Assembly (NCBI GenBank): GCA_036426205.1
Contig: CM071568.1
Location: 124,279,518-124,343,517 of the forward strand
From: Ascaphus truei
Taxonomy: Eukaryota; Chordata; Amphibia; Anura; Ascaphidae
Length of the DNA: 64,000 nt
Direction of reading: 5' to 3'
Shown: one piece after another, positions 26,701-33,000 of the stretch
Position numbering within the stretch: the stretch's first letter is position 1
How the letters are laid out: each line of letters starts with the position of its first letter
Position numbers and translations under genes: made by a program
Notes under the pieces: model-generated
Told to the model about the DNA's origin: nothing
Seen by the model: the letters and a program-made list of their open reading frames with translations, nothing else
Databases searched by the model: none

Positions 26701-29700
26701 TAATTCCGTGGGACTAAGCCAGCTCAATAAGTTTTCGCCAGTGTACCCTAGGAATAAAATTTAAATGGTGAAATAATTTTTTTCCGTCGACCTTTTCACA
26801 GTGAGAGCGGATCTCTCGGCAGCAGTACAACTCACTCGCCGAGCAAACCCTTTTCGGAGGGCAAGCTCCTATCACCACCGGGCAACCACATGTTTGGAAA
26901 TGTTTCTCTCACTGGCTTCATAGTGGCCTTTCGCATACCGTAGAGCCCAGCCAAACATGGCGATTTCAAAACCCGACTGATAATTCCTAGTCCGTAAGTC
27001 TGAGAGAAATTAATCAGTCGGGTTTTGACTCCGCCATGTTTTTTGCTGAGTTGCTCTCACGGTAGCAAAAGGCTGACCATGAGACAACATTTTCAACATG
27101 GTGATTTTGCCGGGGTGATAGGAGGCGCCCTCCAAAAGGGTTTACTCGGCGAGTTGTACCTGCTGCCGAGAATCCGCCTCCCTGTGAAAATGTCCGACGG
27201 AACAAAAATTATTTTCACTTTACATTTTATTCCATTAACACTGGCGACAACTTTATTCGACTCGGCTAGGCTCCCCCGATTCGGTAACCCCGGGTGTTAT
27301 TGATTTTTTGACTGTTTTCTGCCTATACACAACAAAAACCTTTACCTTCAACAGAAAAAAGCTAAAGAACGGTACGACCTGTTAACAAAGTCACAACAAG
27401 CACCTATTGTTACAAGTAATAAATATACTGTGTTGACCGATATAGAGTCAGGAAGTGAGACAGACAGTGTTTCATACACACCCTTACCCACCCCTGTTAA
27501 CAAGACTATTTTCTCTTTTTTAGAGTGGAGGAAGGAGAGGGACCACATTTTCCCGGAGGTAGAAATCATCAAACCTCATGTGGACCCTATCCGACCTCTA
27601 AACTACAAGAAAAGAAAAACAGGGCCAGAGGAAGAAGAGGAGGTATTGGTAGAACTAGATTAAACAGACCCAAACAAGAATCCAACATCTTTAACATTAG
27701 TCAGCACACCTTGACTAATTTAGAAAGGCGAGTCCTAGGGAAAGGACTCACCTTTGCTCCAGTTTGTGGTCCCAATAGTTTTAACCTATACATAGACGTC
27801 CACAAATTTGCTAGGAAATTGGCCTTAAAAAGTATTTTATTAGGGATGCCATATCCAGCCAAATTGGTACCAACCAAGAGGCAAAAACAGATATACCATC
27901 ATCTCATGCTTTTAAAAGGAAATCAACCTTTTATCCCAAATTTGCTCAGGGGCATCTAGTAAGTTCTTTTGTCGATATGGTCACTAAAGATCTGGAAGAT
28001 TCCAGTCGATCATTTAAAATTAAAAATGACAATTTGAACTCAAAAGAAAAAGAGGCCTTGCACACTTTGGAGACTAATGAATTGTTAGTTATAAAACCTG
28101 CTGACAAGGGGGGAGGTATAGTGGTAATGGATAGATCTTATTATATGGCTGAGTCCAAAAGATTGTTGGACGACAAAGCCACTTACCTCCCCCTCCTCAA
28201 TGATCCCCTTGATCAATATCAAAAAGATCTAGAGGCTCTGCTTGACACTGGCTTGAAAAGTAGAGCCATTACTGAAGATGAGGCAGCTTATCTTAGCATA
28301 CCACATCCACGTACACCTTTATTTTATTTTATACCCAAAATACACAAACACCTCACGTCACCACCGGGTAGACCTATTATTTCTGGTATTTCATCTTTAT
28401 CTTCCAATTTATCTCAATTTATTGATTATCATTTGCAGCCTTATGTAATACATAGCAAGTCCTATTTGAGAGATACGACCCACATACTCCAAATCCTAAG
28501 GGATTTGGAGTGGCAGCCCAATTATATACTGGTAACAGCGGACGTCAAGTCACTGTATACAATTATAGACCATCAGTTGGGCTGCAGGGCAATATCTCAA
28601 AAATTGGATTCCACTACCCAACTATCTGTTAAAATCAATCTGTTAAAAAACAATTTTTGATTGACAGCATTTTTTTCATTTTAACCCATAATTATTTTAC
28701 TTTCAACTCACTTTTTTATAATCAAGTATGTGGAGCCCCAAGTTATGCAAACCTTTTTATGGACAGTTGGGAAGAAAGTTCAATTTGGAACAACTGTCCA
28801 TATGGGGCAGACCTGGTGCTCTGGAAACGTTATATAGATGACGTTATATTCATCTGGTCCGGCGGCGAAGCATTATTACAACACTTTTTTTCTTATTTGA
28901 ATAATAATGATAAAAATCTTGAGTTCACTTTTAATCACAGTGCAGAGCACATTGATTTTTTAGATTTAAATATTTATATCACCAATCACACTCTACACAC
29001 TAAAACATACTTCAAGCCAGTGCAGGCAAATACATACCTGAGAGCCGACAGTTCACATGACCCATTGTGGATAAAGAATATACAGAGTGGCCAGTTTCTC
29101 CGCTTGAGACGCAATTGTTCCGATATTGGTGACTTTGCGTTACAGGCGGAGGAACTGAAGTGCAAGTTTCTTAGTAGGAACTACCCAGAGCAACCTTTAG
29201 ATGAGGTTATCAATCATGTTACCAACATGAAAAGAGAGGATCTTCTGGTTTATAAGAAAAAAGATTTGAAAAACAATTTTTTTGAAAAGGTCCCATTTAT
29301 TACACAATATAATGGCATGGCACCAAAAATCAGAAAAATAATCAACAAACACTGGCCAATCCTACTGAGGGATAGTGTTCTAGCAGGAGTTCTACCTGTG
29401 AAACCGCAAATTATATTTACTAGGGCGTCCAATTTAAAATCTAGGGTAGCTCCTAGTTGTCCACTGATTCATTTAAAAGAGAATAGAGTTGTGTTGAATA
29501 AAGGTTTTTTTAAATGCTCCAAGTGTATGGCGTGTGCATACAGTAGTAATGCTAAGAGTTTTAAATATAACGTCACTAAGATGGAACATCCTATCAAGTC
29601 ACATATTAACTGTCATATGTGTTTTGTCATATATCTGTTACAATGTCCTTGTGGCCTGCAATATGTGGGAAGGACCGGAAGAACATACCAGAGGAGAGTG

Positions 29701-29994
29701 TATGAACACATATACAATATCAAAAGAGGACTGATAACCCATAGCGTATCCCACCATTTCCTCACACATCATGATGATAAAAATCCTAGCGGTCTTAAAT
29801 GTCAAGCTATTGAGACAATTCCTGCTAGTGCAAGAGGTGGTGATAGATTACAAAAATCTAGTATGCGTGAGGCTTACTGGATATACAAGCTTAAAACATT
29901 ATCACCTCAAGGGTTAAATATAGACTTTGAGCTAGGAGCGTTCTTATAACATCAGGCGTATGTTTTCTTTTATTCCTGCACCCTTTGAATGGGA

Positions 29995-30045
<51 letters not shown>

Positions 30046-33000
30046 TTTATTATTTTTATTTACTCTACTGTTCATTGCCTATGCCATTAACTTATCCATC
30101 CACTATCTTATCTGTTTTTATGTCATGTTAAATGTTGTCATGCTGTTTTTTTTATGTTTGCAAAGCTGAACCAAATGTCAGTGATCTATTAAGCTAATTG
30201 GTGTATCCCATTGACTGCCCTGATTGACAGACCAATCGGAGCCAAGCTAAGGATATATATACCAGGGCTCACTGCCATAACTTTATATCCCGTGAGGAAG
30301 TGTGGTTACCCACACGAAACGCGTAGGGCTGTTTTATTCTATTTTGGACACTTTTGCTGAGTACAAGCTGTTATATCGCTGAGCGCTTTTGTTGAGCGAA
30401 GTAGGGGCAAGGAGGTGCGGATCGCCATTTCCCTGAGGCTTCACTGGATTCACCAGTCCTGACGTCACACCCGGCGACGTCATTTCCGGTTTCGGCGCAA
30501 CGGAGACGTCATTTCCGGTCCTCACCAGTAAGGAGCAACAGAGGGAATACACGGCATCCTGAGAACCCTGCGACCTCCCCACACGTGGATTTCGGCTCAC
30601 ATTGACTTATGCGAATCTACATCTGCCGTCCTGTGAGTGTTATTCAGATTTTAACCCACCGGAGCGGCATATCAGCAACCTGTCCTACTTTTCTTTTAAG
30701 TTATAATAAATTAACTTTTATCACTAGCTTTGCTTTAATGTTGTCTGTCTAGTTGTGTCTGTCTGTCTTGTCCCCTGTGTCAGCCAGCTTGCATTTTCAT
30801 GTCTGTGTAATCTGTTTAGCTGTGTTGCATTAAATTCTCTCTTCTTTTATTTCATGTTCCACATCCCCTGCATGAATTCCTAACGGAGCACTCAAAGATT
30901 CAGTGACTGTAGCACATCTTGGAATTGGGACTATTACTACTGGACTTCCATCCATTGTGGACTGATCAGGCGCCGGTATCTCTCTATCATTCTTCAATGA
31001 GACACATTCTAGAGCTGGAAGACACATTACAGCCCGTTAACTTGAATGGGCTACAAGGTGTCCCACAATGCTGGAGGTATCGTATTGCAGAAAACTTCTT
31101 AGTAAGTCTGGCCCTTGGTCACTTAATAAAATCAGTGAGACCAATGGGGCCAATATGTGCAACTTGCCTTTTAATTGCAATACAGAAAATGAATTTGCCA
31201 GATACAGTATGTACAAAAATGAATAGTTTACAGTAGCGATACTGATAAGTAGAAATTTTCCTTTCATCCTAAAAAACAAAAAACTGGATAAGGAAGGAAG
31301 ATACCATCTTATAGTGGGCACAATATATAACAAAAATATTACCATAGCAACACTATATTCCCTGACACACATAGCATGCAGTTCTTTTAAGCATTCTTTA
31401 AACAGGGAAGCGTTCTGGTAAGTGGGGACATTAACCTGGTTAATGCGCATGCGCGTGGAACCAGGAAATGGAAATGTCTCTATCAGCAGCCAAATCATGA
31501 AACCGTTGTCTTTGTGTTCTACAAAATGCATCACATAGTGTGTTCCATTAACCAGGAAGTGGAATAAAAGCAAGCTGTGACTGTAACTTTGTGACAGGCT
31601 ATTAATAATACACACCAAAAATATAACTGGGTTGAACTGAACGAGGCTTAGATATGATAAAATATAATTTATTCCTTGAAAAAGGTGAACACACGAGATT
31701 ATACAAATAACAGACAAAATATAGGCACTTACTTAAAGGTTAGGACAAGAAAGCCATCAAGATACAGGATGGGCCATTTCTTCCATAATTCAGGTTCAGA
31801 TGTGGACATCACGACAATACCTTAAGACCATTGAGTAAGGGGTGACTGACTTATATACCATTTCAGCCCTTTACTCTTACTCCTAGGCGCCTAGCTGGCT
31901 AGGAAAATCTCTTTGAAGTAGATTTTAAGTGTGAAGTATGACACTCACAAACCACTCAACTTCCTTTGTTCCTGACCCTAGTATAAACAATCAGGGCAGT
32001 TAACTTTTGATCACCGGGCTATGCTAAATCTTCAGGATGCTCTTCCTGCCCTATTAGCATAGCAGATGGAGTCTGCATTTTCAGAGCAAATCCAAAATCC
32101 CATATACACTTTAATATCTTCACATATTAATAAGTTCCGTTCTGGTGGGTCCAGTGGGTCGAAATCTGCCAGTTTTTAATGCCTACAGTGACCCTACATA
32201 TTGGCCAAATTTCAACTCTCTGCGTCCTCCAGAACCGGAGATACAGAAATGCACTTTAACACATTTTTAAAATACAGGATTCTTCCCTTTAAAAAATGAA
32301 TCTCTGCTTTTCACTCGTTCCCCATTGAAAACGACAGGCTCCCCCGCCATAGGCTTTCAATGGAGAAACCGCCGCCATTGAAGTCTATGGGAAAAACCAC
32401 AAATCTTTACATTCGCCCACACTCCGTCTGGTTGGTTGGAGAGGGCTGGGAAGGGTCATGCATAAAAGCAGGAACTTTGGCTACATGCCACCCAAATCCC
32501 ATTCCTCTGGTCATTCCAGAACCGGAAATATGGACTTACATTTTTCATCGTTTCACACTGTCGTTTTTACGCCACGCGGCTTTTCCCCATTGGAATCAAT
32601 GGCCGGCGCCGCCATTGACAATGCATGGCGCACGCTACCATTAGATTCAATGGGACCTCCGCTCCGCCATTTAAGTCAATGGCGCGACCCCCCTCCGCTC
32701 GACCCCTTACGGGGGTTTCTCATTCATGGACCCAGTGTGGAGGTTCCTAGGAGCAAAAAGAACTTTATTCCCAGGGGCCCTAGAACCTAAGATTCCCACG
32801 CCAATTGTCTTTGAACTTGACCGAAGTGATTAAACTCTTTTCAAAGACATTGTATCCGCTTTTGCGGTCTGCGGTTTGGATGGCTGCCAACCTGTTTCTC
32901 GAGGCCGGCGTTGAGGAATCTCCATTGAAGTCAATGAGCCCATTGACTTACAATGGGAAACTGCTGCTCCTCCTCTCGGACGCCACCCGCTGGTCGTCGT

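Noticed and set aside
31037..31717. 226-codon minus-strand open frame
   Set aside because: Long and hydrophobic but in AT-rich repeat-laden DNA. I recognise no family, no exon signals support it, and the ends run into transposon fragments.
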